From positions 5,580,430-5,644,429 of the forward strand of contig NZ_KQ031391.1 of NCBI RefSeq assembly GCF_000966285.1: a stretch of 64,000 nucleotides of DNA, in the 5' to 3' direction. The position numbers were made by a program, and so were the translations under genes. Under the pieces are notes generated by a model that was not told the DNA's origin, searched no databases, and worked only from the letters and a program-made list of their open reading frames with translations. The DNA is from Pseudofrankia sp. DC12 (GTDB lineage Bacteria > Actinomycetota > Actinomycetes > Frankiales > Frankiaceae). This document shows, one piece after another, positions 53,453-62,317 of the stretch; position 1 is the stretch's first letter, and every line of letters starts with the position of its first letter.

Positions 53453-54832
53453 ATGACCGACGGTGTCGCGGCGCGCGGTGTCACGGCGGCCGCCCGGGGT
53501 GGCCGAGGCAGCGGGCCATCGACCGGGCGAGCCGCCAGGGGACGAGCGGACGAGGCACCGGGCGAGCCGGCGGCCGGCCCGGACGGCGAGCCAGACCGGG
53601 TCTCCAGCGGGGCTCGGCGGGCCCGGATGCGGCGCCGGGCCGCGACGGGAGCGAGCCGGTCCGGCCGCGGCGGGCCGGTCTCGGCCGCCGCCTTCGGGCC
53701 GGGCCGGGTCAACCTGGTTGGCGAGCACACCGACTACAACGACGGCCTGTGCCTGCCGTTCGCGATCGAGCTGGGAGTGACTGTCCGGGCCCGTCCGGCT
53801 CCCGACGGCCTGATCCGGGTGCATGCGGCCGACATCGGCGCGCATGACGTCTTCGTCGCCGACGCCCCGGCCCGGGCTGATGGCTGGCGGTCGTTCGCGC
53901 GCGGGGTCGTCGCCGAGCTGGCCGCCGCCGGCTACCCGGTCCGTCCGGCCCGGCTCTCGGTCGTCGGCACGCTGCCGCGCGGCGCGGGCATGTCCTCGTC
54001 GGCGGCGCTGGAGGTCGCCCTGGTCCTCGCCCTGCTCGCGCACAGCGGCTACGGCGAGCCGGACCGCCTCGAGCTCGCCCAGCTGCTGTCCCGGGTGGAG
54101 AACACCTGGGTCGGTGCCCGTACCGGGCTGCTCGACCAGACCGCCTCGCTGTTCGGCCGGCCGGGGCATGCGCTGCGCCTCGACATCCGCGCGCTGACCG
54201 GCGGTGCCGAGACCGTGCCCGAGCCAGCCGCTGAGCCGGTCGGGCCAGCCGCACGGGACGGGCGGGCGGTGCCGCGTCCCCCCGGCCGCTGGCTGTCCGG
54301 ACCGGCCGGCCGGCCCGTCCCCGGTATAGAGCCGGTGCGCCTTGACCTGGGCCGTTGGCGGTTGGTGACGGTCGACTCAGGTGTCCGGCACGCAATCGCC
54401 GCATCGGGCTACAACACCCGGCGCGAGGAGTGCGCCCGGGCCTGTGAGCTGCTCGGCATCTCCTCGCTGCGGGATGCGGACGAGGACGCCCCGGGCCGGC
54501 TGCCCGAGCCGCTGGGTCGGCGGGTACGGCATGTGCTGGACGAGAACGAGCGGGTTCGCCGCGCGGTCGCGGCGCTGCGCGGCGGCGACCTGCCCGAGCT
54601 CGGGCGGCTGCTCGACGCGTCGCACGCCAGCCTGCGGGACAACTACGAGGTGTCTGTGCCGGCGGTGGAGGAGACCGTCGCTCGGTTGACGGCCGCCGGC
54701 GCCGCCGGTGCCCGGCTGGTCGGCGGTGGGTTCGGCGGGTCGGTGCTCGCGCTCTTCCCGCCAGGGAAGCGGCCGCCTGTGGAGGCCCTGCGAGTGGTGC
54801 CCAGCGGCCCTGGGCGGCTCGTCCGCCGTTGA
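53453..54832 (+). CDS. galK: Galactokinase
   Basis: 459 residues; the conserved GHMP kinase core starts near residue 80, so the first 75 residues are an extra Arg/Gly-rich extension or the true start is internal. Motifs: G-R-V-N-L-V-G-E-H-T-D-Y-N-D-G (galactokinase signature), L-P-R-G-A-G-M-S-S-S-A-A-L-E (ATP loop) and V-G-G-G-F-G-G-S-V-L-A-L. It phosphorylates galactose for GalT, encoded 80 nt upstream. An insertion of about 45 Pro/Arg-rich residues lies in the middle. No galE in the window. Confidence 0.93.
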   Translation: MTDGVAARGVTAAARGGRGSGPSTGRAARGRADEAPGEPAAGPDGEPDRVSSGARRARMRRRAATGASRSGRGGPVSAAAFGPGRVNLVGEHTDYNDGLCLPFAIELGVTVRARPAPDGLIRVHAADIGAHDVFVADAPARADGWRSFARGVVAELAAAGYPVRPARLSVVGTLPRGAGMSSSAALEVALVLALLAHSGYGEPDRLELAQLLSRVENTWVGARTGLLDQTASLFGRPGHALRLDIRALTGGAETVPEPAAEPVGPAARDGRAVPRPPGRWLSGPAGRPVPGIEPVRLDLGRWRLVTVDSGVRHAIAASGYNTRREECARACELLGISSLRDADEDAPGRLPEPLGRRVRHVLDENERVRRAVAALRGGDLPELGRLLDASHASLRDNYEVSVPAVEETVARLTAAGAAGARLVGGGFGGSVLALFPPGKRPPVEALRVVPSGPGRLVRR

Positions 54833-55083
54833 GCCGCGAACAGTTCGTTTTCGTCCAGCTGACCGGATCCGCCACGAAATCCGCGGGAAGCACGATGAAA
54901 GTACATCGCGCTCACTCCGCGAACGGCAGGTCGGTCGCCGGCCGGGCCGCGCCGACCAGACCCGGCGTCCGCGCCCAGGCGGAAAGCCCCCCGCGCCGCC
55001 GCACCGCGGGGGATTGGCCGGGACGCGCGACGCCGAACGTCGGGACCCTGCCTGGCCAGCCCCAGACCGGGTCTAAAGTCTCA

Positions 55084-55181
55084 ATGCGTGAGGCCTTAAG
55101 TCCCAGGCGATTCGGCCCGCGCGGGGTGCGCCACCGGCTGCCGGTGGTGCTGTTGTTGTGCGTGGCGGCGGTGCTGTGCGG
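55084..55181 (+). mobile_element. Fragment of an ISAs1-family transposase N-terminus
   Basis: The plus strand encodes S-P-R-R-F-G-P-R-G-V-R-H-R-L-P-V-V-L-L-L and C-V-A-A-V-L-C-G-A, the start of ISAs1-type transposases (D-P-R-x-x-R-G-V-R-H-x-L pattern). At about 55181 the text switches to an antisense hydrolase fragment. Only about 33 residues remain; no terminal inverted repeats were found. The 250 nt before it hold nothing recognised. Confidence 0.5.
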
Positions 55182-55305
55182 GGCGTTGTCCCAGACGTCG
55201 TCGCGGTCCCCGGCGAAGGAGACCCGGCCCGGGGCCGTCTGGTACAGGTGCGTGGCCAGGCGGTAGCGCCAGGTGGTGTCGCCGGCCGACTGGTGCGTGA
55301 TTTCC
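55180..55305 (-). pseudogene. SGNH/GDSL hydrolase fragment
   Basis: The minus strand reads T-H-Q-S-A-G-D-T-T-W-R-Y-R-L-A-T-H-L-Y, then P-G-R-V-S-F-A-G-D-R-D-D-V-W-D-N. This is like the segment after the G-D-S-I block of secreted SGNH hydrolases. The catalytic Ser block upstream and the rest downstream are missing; the downstream side is cut by the IS fragment. Confidence 0.5.
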
Positions 55306-55340
55306 GCGCTTGCGCGACCGCCCCGAAGGGCCCGGGGGAC

Positions 55341-55823
55341 TCAGAGCACGATGGCGGCGACGAGCCAGCTGAGCGCCGCCAGCACCCCGGCGGTCAGTTC
55401 GACGAGCAGGCCGATCCCAATGCCGACGAGGGCCGCCCAGGTCGAGGCGAGCGCCTCCCGCCAGTCCTTGAGCCGGATCGCCTCGGCCACGTAGATGCCG
55501 AGCAGGCCACCGACGATCAGGCCGACCACCGGGATCACGAAGAATCCGACGACCGCGCCGACGGCGCCGATCAGCAGCGTCGTCCAGGGCGCCCCGCGCC
55601 CGGCGGTGGCCCGGGCCGGCAGGACGTACTTGGCCACGGTGCCGAGGGCGGCGAGCACCACCATCACGGCGAACACGACCCACCGCACGCCGCCGCCGTC
55701 GGCGACCGTCCACCACAGCCCGGCGCCGAGGATGACCACCAGGCCGGGCAGCACGGGCGCGACGATCCCGACCAGCCCGACGAGCATCAGCACGCCGACG
55801 ATCACCTGCGCATCGACGCTCAT
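55341..55823 (-). CDS. DUF456 membrane protein
   Basis: 160 residues from ATG 55823, with GGGAAGG 6 nt upstream. Four or five hydrophobic helices. Pattern: P-V-L-P-G-L-V-V-I-L-G-A-G, and glycine-rich G-F-F-V-I-P-V-V-G-L-I-V-G-G-L-L-G-I-Y near residue 95, followed by R-E-A-L-A-S-T-W. Function unknown. Lies downstream of amtB on the same strand with a 106-nt gap. Confidence 0.85.
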   Translation of the reverse strand: MSVDAQVIVGVLMLVGLVGIVAPVLPGLVVILGAGLWWTVADGGGVRWVVFAVMVVLAALGTVAKYVLPARATAGRGAPWTTLLIGAVGAVVGFFVIPVVGLIVGGLLGIYVAEAIRLKDWREALASTWAALVGIGIGLLVELTAGVLAALSWLVAAIVL

Positions 55824-55929
55824 CGACAACCTTCCCCGTCCGGCCGGAACGCCGCCGAAACTACCGGTTCCGCCGACCCGCCGGCCAGACCGCCCGAAAC
55901 CGCCCGCTGGTCCCGCTGGCCGCGAGGCG

Positions 55930-57174
55930 TCAGAAGTCGTAGGCGCGCTCGCCGTGCAGCGCGATGTCCATGCCGTCCTTCTCCTCGTCGACGGACAGCC
56001 GCATCCGGACGAACATGCGGATCACCGTGCCGATGACCAGCGTGACGACGAAGGAGTAGGTGACGACCGCTGCGACGGCCTCTGCCTGCTTGCCGAGCAG
56101 GGTGAGCCCGCCGCCGTAGAAGAGGCCGTCCGCGCCGCCGGTGTCCGACGACCCCCAGAACCCGATCAGCAGCGCGCCCAGGCTGCCGCCGACCAGGTGC
56201 ACCGCGCCGACGTCGAGCGCGTCGTCGATGCCGATCTTGCCCTTGATGCCGGTGACGGACGCGCAGACGATGCCGGCGATGAAACCGATGAAGATCGAGC
56301 CGACGGGTGTCACGAACCCGGCGGCCGGGGTGATCGCCACCAGCCCGGCGACGGCCCCGGAGGCGGCGCCGAGGGTGGTCGCGCGCTTGTCGCGGATCTT
56401 CTCCAGCAGGATCCAGCCGAGCAGCGCACAGGCGGTGGCGGTGTTGGTGTTCATGAACGCGAACCCGGCGAGCTCGTTGGCCTTCAGCGCGGAGCCGGCG
56501 TTGAACCCGAACCAGCCGAACCAGAGCAGCCCGGCGCCGAGCAGCACGAACGGCACGTTGTGCGGCCGGAAGTTGCCGTCCGGCCAGCCCCGGCGCTTGC
56601 CGACCACGATCGCGATCGCGAGCGCCGCCGCTCCGGCGTTGGCGTGCACCACGGTCCCGCCGGCGAAGTCCTCGGCGCCGTGCTTGAACAGCCAGCCGGT
56701 CGGCGAGAAGACCCAGTGCGCGACCGGGGCGTAGACCAGGACCGACCACAGGATGATGAAGGTCGCGAACGGGCCGAAGCGGAACCGGTCCGCCGGCCCG
56801 CCGGTGATCAGCGCCGGAGTGATGATTGCGAACATGAGCTGGAACGCGGCGAAGACGATCGGAGGGATCGTCTGCGCCGCCGCGCCGCTGTAGCCGGGTA
56901 CCTGTTCGTTCATGTGCTGGAGCCCCGCGAAGTGCAGGCCGCCGAAGAACTCGTTCTGGCCGCCGAACGCGATGCTGTAGGTGCACGTCACCCACAACAG
57001 GCTCACGATCCCCATGCAGAAGAAGTTCTGCATGAGCATGCCGAGGACGTTCTCGACCCGGACCATGCCGCCGTAGAAGAACGCCAGACCGGGCGTCATC
57101 ACGAGCACCAGTGCGGAGCTCGCGAGCAGCCACGCGGTGTCTCCGGAGTCGATCGCGCCGATGTTGAACGGCAT
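55930..57174 (-). CDS. amtB: Ammonium transporter AmtB
   Basis: 414 residues from ATG 57174, eleven membrane helices. Twin pore His: one in F-A-G-G-T-V-V-H-A-N-A-G, the second in V-G-A-V-H-L-V-G-G. The conserved D-T-A-W-L-L, F-F-Y-G-G-M-V and W-G/W-F-G-W-F-G-F-N-A-G segments are present. It takes up ammonium at low concentration. A four-half-site GlnR-type box lies at 57290-57327, so nitrogen control is expected. Unusually no glnK or glnD follows; the next gene is a DUF456 protein. Confidence 0.95.
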   Translation of the reverse strand: MPFNIGAIDSGDTAWLLASSALVLVMTPGLAFFYGGMVRVENVLGMLMQNFFCMGIVSLLWVTCTYSIAFGGQNEFFGGLHFAGLQHMNEQVPGYSGAAAQTIPPIVFAAFQLMFAIITPALITGGPADRFRFGPFATFIILWSVLVYAPVAHWVFSPTGWLFKHGAEDFAGGTVVHANAGAAALAIAIVVGKRRGWPDGNFRPHNVPFVLLGAGLLWFGWFGFNAGSALKANELAGFAFMNTNTATACALLGWILLEKIRDKRATTLGAASGAVAGLVAITPAAGFVTPVGSIFIGFIAGIVCASVTGIKGKIGIDDALDVGAVHLVGGSLGALLIGFWGSSDTGGADGLFYGGGLTLLGKQAEAVAAVVTYSFVVTLVIGTVIRMFVRMRLSVDEEKDGMDIALHGERAYDF

Positions 57175-57289
57175 GTCCCGCCTGTCCCTGTGCTGGTCGG
57201 AAGCTGGCGGCCTCCTGGGCGGCGCGGTACCAGAGGGGAACTGGGCACCGGCGGGGGAGAGGCCCAAGGCGGCAGGTTCCGCACCACCC

Positions 57290-57327
57290 GTTCCGCCGTG
57301 GTGTCTCGCGTATTTCCACGGAGTAAC
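57290..57327 (-). promoter_or_regulatory. GlnR-type nitrogen-control box upstream of amtB
   Basis: On the amtB strand: GTTAC-N6-GAAAT-N6-GACAC-N6-GGAAC. Four half-sites, all spaced by exactly 6 nt, match the actinobacterial GlnR consensus gTnAC-n6-GaAAc repeated twice. It sits 116-153 nt before the amtB start. Confidence 0.75.
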
Positions 57328-57580
57328 AGCGAAGATTTGAGCCGGGTTTGTCTGGCCCGTCGGCGTGTGGTGGGCCGCCAGGGTGGCCTGGTTGCGTGAC
57401 GGCCGGATCGCGGCAGTTCCTAGCCACTTTCTGTGGCGTTGTCTATGTGTTCCACATCACGCCGGCATGCCAGGCCCTGCACGGTCGCTGGCTGGTGTCG
57501 TCCGGTCGCGGGAGCTGATCCGCCTGCCACGTACTGTCAGTACATCGTCCTGGATGGTGGCCGCAGGCGCGAGCGCTTGG
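57328..57580. other. Remainder of the amtB upstream region
   Basis: Together with 57175-57289 this makes about 400 nt without a gene. Apart from the GlnR-type box I see no other clear element. Confidence 0.35.
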
Positions 57581-58993
57581 CTACCGGGAGATCAGCCGGC
57601 CGCACTGCGGCAACGGGTCCACCGGAGTGAAGTGCTGGCCGTCCGCGCCGACCTGAACAAAGCTCAGGCACCGGGTCAGCCGGCCGAAGTCGGCGCGGAA
57701 GTCGACCGGCTGGGTCAGCAGCCCGTCGGCCGTGTAGCCGTGCACGGCCCGCAGCGCGGCGACGAGCCCCGCCCTGGTCGGGCAGTCGCCGGCCGCCTGC
57801 AGGCCGCGCAGCGTGATGTCGGCCGAGATCCAGCCGGCGAGCGCGGCCTGCTGGTTCGCGGGCTGCGTCTCCGGGGCGTACTGCGACATCGCGGCCAGGA
57901 ACTCCTGGTGGGCCGGGCTGTCGGCCTCGAAGGGCAGGAAGTCGACGACGAAGTACGCCCCCGCGAGGATCGTCTTGAACGTGTTGAGCAGCCGCGGGTC
58001 GTAGCCGGTCGGCGAGAGCGCGATCTTGATACCGGCCTGGGCGCCGATCGAGGCGAGCACGGACTGGCCGAAGGCGGGACCCGCGACCGCGCCGACCAGG
58101 GCGTCGGCCCCGCTGTCCTTGATCTGATTGCCCAGGTTGGCGTAGTTGATGGGCGACGTCGCGTCGACGGTCGCCACGACCGGAATGCCCACCGACTTCA
58201 GGCTCGCCGTCAGCTCGGCCGCGAACGCGACCGAGGCCGGGGCGAACCGGGAGACGACGATGACGGCCCGATGCCCACCGTGGCTCGCGATGAAGTCGCC
58301 GTAGGTGGTCACCGACCCCGACGCCGCCAGCAGGTTCGAGTAGCTGAACATGTTGTCGTAGACAGTCCACGGCTCCTCGAGGGACGAGCCGACCACAGGG
58401 ATCCCCTGGCTGTGGAGGTACGCGGCCGAGCCGGTCGCGACAGACGTCGACTCCAGCATCGCGAAGACACCGCTGTTCACCAGGGCCGTCGCCGCGGCCA
58501 GGTTCATCTGCGTGGCCGACTCGTCGTCCTGCCAGCTGTAGGTCAGCTTCCGGCCGCGGACCCCACCCGCGGCGTTGGCCACGCCGAAGCGGGCGTCCAC
58601 CCCCGCCCGGAAGGACCCGAACAGCGACGCGGCGTTCCCGGAGTTCGGGTAGATCATGCCCAGCTGGATCTGGTCACGGCTGATCCCGGGCGAGGTGCAG
58701 GTGCCGCGCCCGGTCTCGGCCCGGCTCGGGGCCGCGCAGCCCGTCAGAGCCTCGACCGCGACGAGACAGGCCGCGACCGACAGTGCCGCGGCCGACAGTG
58801 CCGCGGCCGTGCGCGGCCGCCGCCGCCACCGGCGGGGCCGACTACCGAACGTGCGCCGGCGGGCCGAGAAGACAGGCCGACGGGCGGCAGAAGACTTGGA
58901 CGCCTGGGACTGGGACAGGTGGACCGGGCTCGTCCTCACCTCACCCACAATGACGACGAATCGGGCCCGGCGGCGCCGATCTGTTGGGGACAT
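57581..58993 (-). CDS. Branched-chain amino-acid-type ABC substrate-binding lipoprotein (Peripla_BP_6)
   Basis: 470 residues if started at ATG 58993; a later GTG would shorten the Arg-rich leader. The lipobox is L-T-G-C (Cys86 of the long form). The binding fold has I-Q-L-G-M-I-Y-P-N-S-G-N-A, a Peripla_BP_6 hinge (V-I-V-V-S-R-F-A-P-A-S) and L-S-P-T-G-Y-D-P-R-L-L. It is an orphan: no permease or ATPase genes are next to it. Ligand unknown; could be an amide, amino acid or aromatic acid. Confidence 0.85.
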   Translation of the reverse strand: MSPTDRRRRARFVVIVGEVRTSPVHLSQSQASKSSAARRPVFSARRRTFGSRPRRWRRRPRTAAALSAAALSVAACLVAVEALTGCAAPSRAETGRGTCTSPGISRDQIQLGMIYPNSGNAASLFGSFRAGVDARFGVANAAGGVRGRKLTYSWQDDESATQMNLAAATALVNSGVFAMLESTSVATGSAAYLHSQGIPVVGSSLEEPWTVYDNMFSYSNLLAASGSVTTYGDFIASHGGHRAVIVVSRFAPASVAFAAELTASLKSVGIPVVATVDATSPINYANLGNQIKDSGADALVGAVAGPAFGQSVLASIGAQAGIKIALSPTGYDPRLLNTFKTILAGAYFVVDFLPFEADSPAHQEFLAAMSQYAPETQPANQQAALAGWISADITLRGLQAAGDCPTRAGLVAALRAVHGYTADGLLTQPVDFRADFGRLTRCLSFVQVGADGQHFTPVDPLPQCGRLISR

Positions 58994-59319
58994 GTGGTCC
59001 GGACGGCGACAAGTGGGATTTGGGTGTTCCTATGGTGGCTTCGCCCAGCGTATGGCCTGTGATCCAGAAGTGATGAAGGTAGAGCGGCGGGGCGGTGAAC
59101 AGATCCGTCGATCGCCCTCACCGGCCCGCGCCCAGGACTGGCCTCGGGTGGGGCCCGCCGGTGCCGGTCGTGGTCCCCACGTGGCGGTGGCGCAGCGTGG
59201 TCGGTGAAGCCGGCGGCCGACACGGGCGATATACCGGGAATTCAGGTCGTGACGCGGGAGAATCCAGCCATGACGGTCAGCACGGCGGCCTCCGGCCGCA
59301 CGGCCGCGCGAGTCGGTCC
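58994..59319. other. Divergent intergenic region
   Basis: 326 nt between the binding-protein gene (-) and the beta-clamp gene (+). It should contain both promoters; nothing distinctive seen. Confidence 0.3.
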
Positions 59320-60498
59320 ATGAGGGTCACGGTGCCGCGGGCGGAGTTCGCGGAGGCCGCGGGGTGGGTGGCCCGGCATCTGCCGGCACGGATGGCGCCG
59401 GGCATCGTGGCGATCGCCGGGATGCGGCTGGACGCGGCGGAGCGGCTGACGCTTTCCGCGTTCGACTACCAGGTCGCCGTGACCGCGACCGTCGAGGCGT
59501 CGGCCGCCGTGCCGGGTGGGGCGCTGGTGCCCGGCCGGCTGGTGGCGGACATCATGCGCAGCCTGCCGGACGAGACGGTCCGGCTCTCGGTCGACGAGGG
59601 CTGGCTGCTCGTCCGCGCCGCCGGAGCCCACTACCGGGTGCCGATCCTGCCGCTGGAGGACTATCCGGCGCTGCCGGCCTTCCCGCCGCCGGTCGGCGAG
59701 GTGGACACGCTGGGGTTCACCGCGGCGGTCAACCAGGTCGTCCCGGCCGCCGCGCGGGACGAGACGTTCCCGGTGCTGACCGCGCTGCGCCTCGAGCTCG
59801 CCGGCCGCGGCCTCACCCTGGTCGCCACCGACCGCTATCGCCTCGCCGTGCGCTCCATCCCCTGGCAGCCCTCGGTGCGGGCCCCCGAGGCCGTCGCGCA
59901 CGTCCCGGCCCGGCTGCTCGCGGAACTCGCCCGCATCCCGACCGCCGCGTCGCGGCTCGCGCTCGGCCTCGGCGCGGACGACGACGGTGGCCCGCGGTTC
60001 GGGCTCTCGACCGGGTCGCGCCGGATCGTCGTCCGCCTCGTCGACGGGACGTTCCCGCACTACCGCCGGCTTCTCCCCGAGGCCGTCGGGCTCTCGGCCG
60101 GGGCGCAGATCGCGCCGCTCGCGGCGGCGATCCGCCGCGTCGCGGTGGTCGCCCCGCGCACAGGGCCGGTGGTACGGCTGACGTTCTCGGCCGGCACCCT
60201 CACGGCCGACGTCGGCCCGGACGCGGGAACCACCGCGGCGGGCGACTCCGGCCCGCTCAGCCTCGCGGCGGCGACCGACTCGGTCCCGATCGACTACGAC
60301 GGGCCGGACCTGGTCGCCTGGTACAACCCCACCTACCTGCTCGACGGGCTCGTCGCCGTGGACGGCGACGAGGTGACCATCGGCTTCGCCGCCGCGGACC
60401 CGGGCGAGGCGGCCCGGCTGCCCGCGATCATCACCGGCAAGGACGACGACGGCTTCCGCTACGTCCTGATGCCGGTCGTGCGCAGCGAGGCGGCCTAG
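59320..60498 (+). CDS. DNA polymerase III beta sliding-clamp homologue
   Basis: 392 residues from ATG 59320. Three clamp domains are visible. Family text includes M-R-V-T-V-P-R-A-E-F-A-E-A-A-G-W-V at the start, E-T-F-P-V-L-T-A-L-R-L-E, L-V-A-T-D-R-Y-R-L-A-V-R (strongly conserved) and V-D-G-T-F-P-H-Y-R-R-L-L-P. The end is Y-V-L-M-P-V, where DnaN ends in M-P-x-R-L. Its setting (no dnaA, recF or gyrase genes) shows it is not the oriC-linked dnaN, so it is probably a paralogue. Its stop overlaps the convergent LysR gene by 4 nt. Confidence 0.88.
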   Translation: MRVTVPRAEFAEAAGWVARHLPARMAPGIVAIAGMRLDAAERLTLSAFDYQVAVTATVEASAAVPGGALVPGRLVADIMRSLPDETVRLSVDEGWLLVRAAGAHYRVPILPLEDYPALPAFPPPVGEVDTLGFTAAVNQVVPAAARDETFPVLTALRLELAGRGLTLVATDRYRLAVRSIPWQPSVRAPEAVAHVPARLLAELARIPTAASRLALGLGADDDGGPRFGLSTGSRRIVVRLVDGTFPHYRRLLPEAVGLSAGAQIAPLAAAIRRVAVVAPRTGPVVRLTFSAGTLTADVGPDAGTTAAGDSGPLSLAAATDSVPIDYDGPDLVAWYNPTYLLDGLVAVDGDEVTIGFAAADPGEAARLPAIITGKDDDGFRYVLMPVVRSEAA

Positions 60499-61508
60499 CC
60501 GGCCCGCGGGGCCGGTGGGTCGGCTGTCAGGCCGTCGAGGCCGGCGGTCCAGAGCTGGCCGTCCGCGCCACGCCGCACCCCCGGCGCCGGGCGGACGCCA
60601 GGCGGCAGCATGTCGGCCGCGGCCGCGTTGGCGACGAAGTCGACCAGCGTGGCCCGCAGCTCACGGGCCGCCCGCGGCGGCTCGACGTCGCGCCGGTGCG
60701 CCAGCCCGATCGTGCGGTGTAAGCCGGGCTCGGCGAACGGCGTGGTCCGCAGCGGCTGCCGGAACGCGACCATGCTGGGGATCACCGCGATGCCCAGGCC
60801 CGCCATCACGAACCCGCAGACCGCGTCCATCTCGCCGCCCTCGATCGCGAAGGTCGGCTCGAACCCGGCCGTCCGGCAGGCGCCGACGGTGAAGTCGCGC
60901 AGGTCGTAGCCGCGCCGGAACATCACCAGCGGCCGGTCACGCAGATCCTCGACCGCCATCCGGGCGCCCCGCACGGGCGGTGGGCCGTCGGGGGAGGAGA
61001 TGACGACCAGGTCCTCGCGCAGCAGCGGGGCGGTCGCGAGCGCCGGGTCGCTGCCCTGCAGCGGCAGGATGATCAGGGCCAGGTCGAGGGCGCCGACCGC
61101 GAGCTCGCCGACCAGGTCGCGTGAGCCGCCCTCCTCGACGAGCAGCTGAATACCCGGGTAACGCTGCCGGAACAGCCGGAGCACCTCGGGCAGCATGCCC
61201 GTGCACAGGCTCGGGGTGGCGCCGATCCGGACGGTTCCCCGGCGAAGGTCGGTCAGCTCCTGGACCTCGCGGCGGGCCATGTCGGCGTCCGCGAGGATCT
61301 TTCGGGCCAGTGGAAGCAGCGCCTCACCCGCCGCGGTGAGTGTGATATTCCCCCTAGCCCGGTTGAACAGGGGGCTGCCGAGCTCCGTCTCCAGGGCACG
61401 AATCTGCGCGGAGAGTGATGGCTGGGCTACGTGAACGCGCGCGGCGGCCCTCGTGAAGTGCTTTGTCTCGGCCACGGCGACGAAGTAGGCCAGCTGCTGG
61501 AGCTGCAC
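60495..61508 (-). CDS. LysR-family transcriptional regulator
   Basis: 337 residues from GTG 61508 (frame open to 61562). N-terminal helix-turn-helix: L-A-Y-F-V-A-V-A-E-T-K-H-F-T-R-A-A and V-A-Q-P-S-L-S-A-Q-I-R-A-L-E-T-E-L-G. The effector domain follows to about residue 300, then a Pro/Gly-rich tail. Divergent from sdhC with an 83-nt gap containing a T-N11-A palindrome; it may control sdhCAB or itself. Confidence 0.9.
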   Translation of the reverse strand: MQLQQLAYFVAVAETKHFTRAAARVHVAQPSLSAQIRALETELGSPLFNRARGNITLTAAGEALLPLARKILADADMARREVQELTDLRRGTVRIGATPSLCTGMLPEVLRLFRQRYPGIQLLVEEGGSRDLVGELAVGALDLALIILPLQGSDPALATAPLLREDLVVISSPDGPPPVRGARMAVEDLRDRPLVMFRRGYDLRDFTVGACRTAGFEPTFAIEGGEMDAVCGFVMAGLGIAVIPSMVAFRQPLRTTPFAEPGLHRTIGLAHRRDVEPPRAARELRATLVDFVANAAAADMLPPGVRPAPGVRRGADGQLWTAGLDGLTADPPAPRAG

Positions 61509-61517
61509 ACCCGCACC

Positions 61518-61532
61518 ATAGCCTTCGGCTAT
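61518..61532. promoter_or_regulatory. LysR-type T-N11-A box
   Basis: ATAGCC-TTC-GGCTAT, a perfect 15-nt palindrome with the T-N11-A spacing of LysR sites, 10 nt upstream of the LysR start and in the gap to sdhC. Confidence 0.55.
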
Positions 61533-61591
61533 TGAGACGAGCACCTTCATGTCTTGGACCATTGCCAGGTGCCGCCCGTACGGTCGCCGCC

Positions 61592-62314
61592 GTGGCAGTA
61601 GAGACCGCGGCGACCCGGGTAGGTCGCCCCTCAGCCGTGACGGCCCTGTGGCGGTCGAACATCGGCAAGAAGGCAGTGATGGCCACCACCGGCCTGCTCA
61701 TGCTGCTCTTCCTCATTGTCCACATGTTGGGCAATCTCAAGATTTTCTTCGGGCGGACCGATTTCGACGACTACGCGGCCTGGCTGCGCACGATCGGCCA
61801 CCCGGTCCTGCACAACGCCTGGTACCTGTGGATCCAGCGTTTCGGGCTGCTCGTGATCGTCGGCCTGCACGCCGTCACCGCCTACCAGCTGAGCAGGCGG
61901 GACCTGCAGGCGCGGCCCGCGAAGTACGCGCACCGGCTGCGCCCGACGGCGAGCTACGCGACGAACACCATGCGGTTCGGCGGCATCATCCTCGGGCTGT
62001 TCATCATCTACCACATCCTCGACCTGACGGCGCTGGTCGCGAACCCGAACGGGGCCGAGGGGAAGCCCTACGACAACGTCGTCGCCGACTTCTCGCCGTC
62101 GCACTGGTACATCGCGGTGGCGTACATCGTCGCGATGCTGGCGCTCTGCGCGCACATCGCGCACGGCTTCTGGAGCGCCGCCCGCACGCTGGGCGCCGTC
62201 TCCAGTGCCACCCAGGCGACCACCTACAAGGCGATCGCCGGCGTCCTGGCGGCCGTGATCACGCTCGGCTTCCTGTCCGTCCCCATCGCGGTCCTCGCAG
62301 GGCTGGTGAGGTAG
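61592..62314 (+). CDS. sdhC: Succinate dehydrogenase cytochrome b subunit
   Basis: 240 residues from GTG 61592. Five membrane helices, type-B (b558) family. N-terminal S-N-I-G-K-K-A-V-M-A-T-T-G-L and haem-ligand His candidates in L-I-V-H-M-L-G-N-L, V-G-L-H-A-V-T-A-Y, I-I-Y-H-I-L-D and A-H-I-A-H-G. It anchors the flavoprotein and iron-sulfur subunits and passes electrons to menaquinone. Three nt separate it from sdhA. Confidence 0.92.
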   Translation: MAVETAATRVGRPSAVTALWRSNIGKKAVMATTGLLMLLFLIVHMLGNLKIFFGRTDFDDYAAWLRTIGHPVLHNAWYLWIQRFGLLVIVGLHAVTAYQLSRRDLQARPAKYAHRLRPTASYATNTMRFGGIILGLFIIYHILDLTALVANPNGAEGKPYDNVVADFSPSHWYIAVAYIVAMLALCAHIAHGFWSAARTLGAVSSATQATTYKAIAGVLAAVITLGFLSVPIAVLAGLVR

Positions 62315-62317
62315 TCA

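Noticed and set aside
54829-55266. A 145-codon plus-strand frame as a single gene
   Set aside because: Only its middle matches a transposase start; the end is antisense to an SGNH fragment, so it is a chance fusion.
55495-57399. Plus-strand frame of about 630 codons over amtB
   Set aside because: AmtB motifs and the GlnR-type box support the minus strand only.
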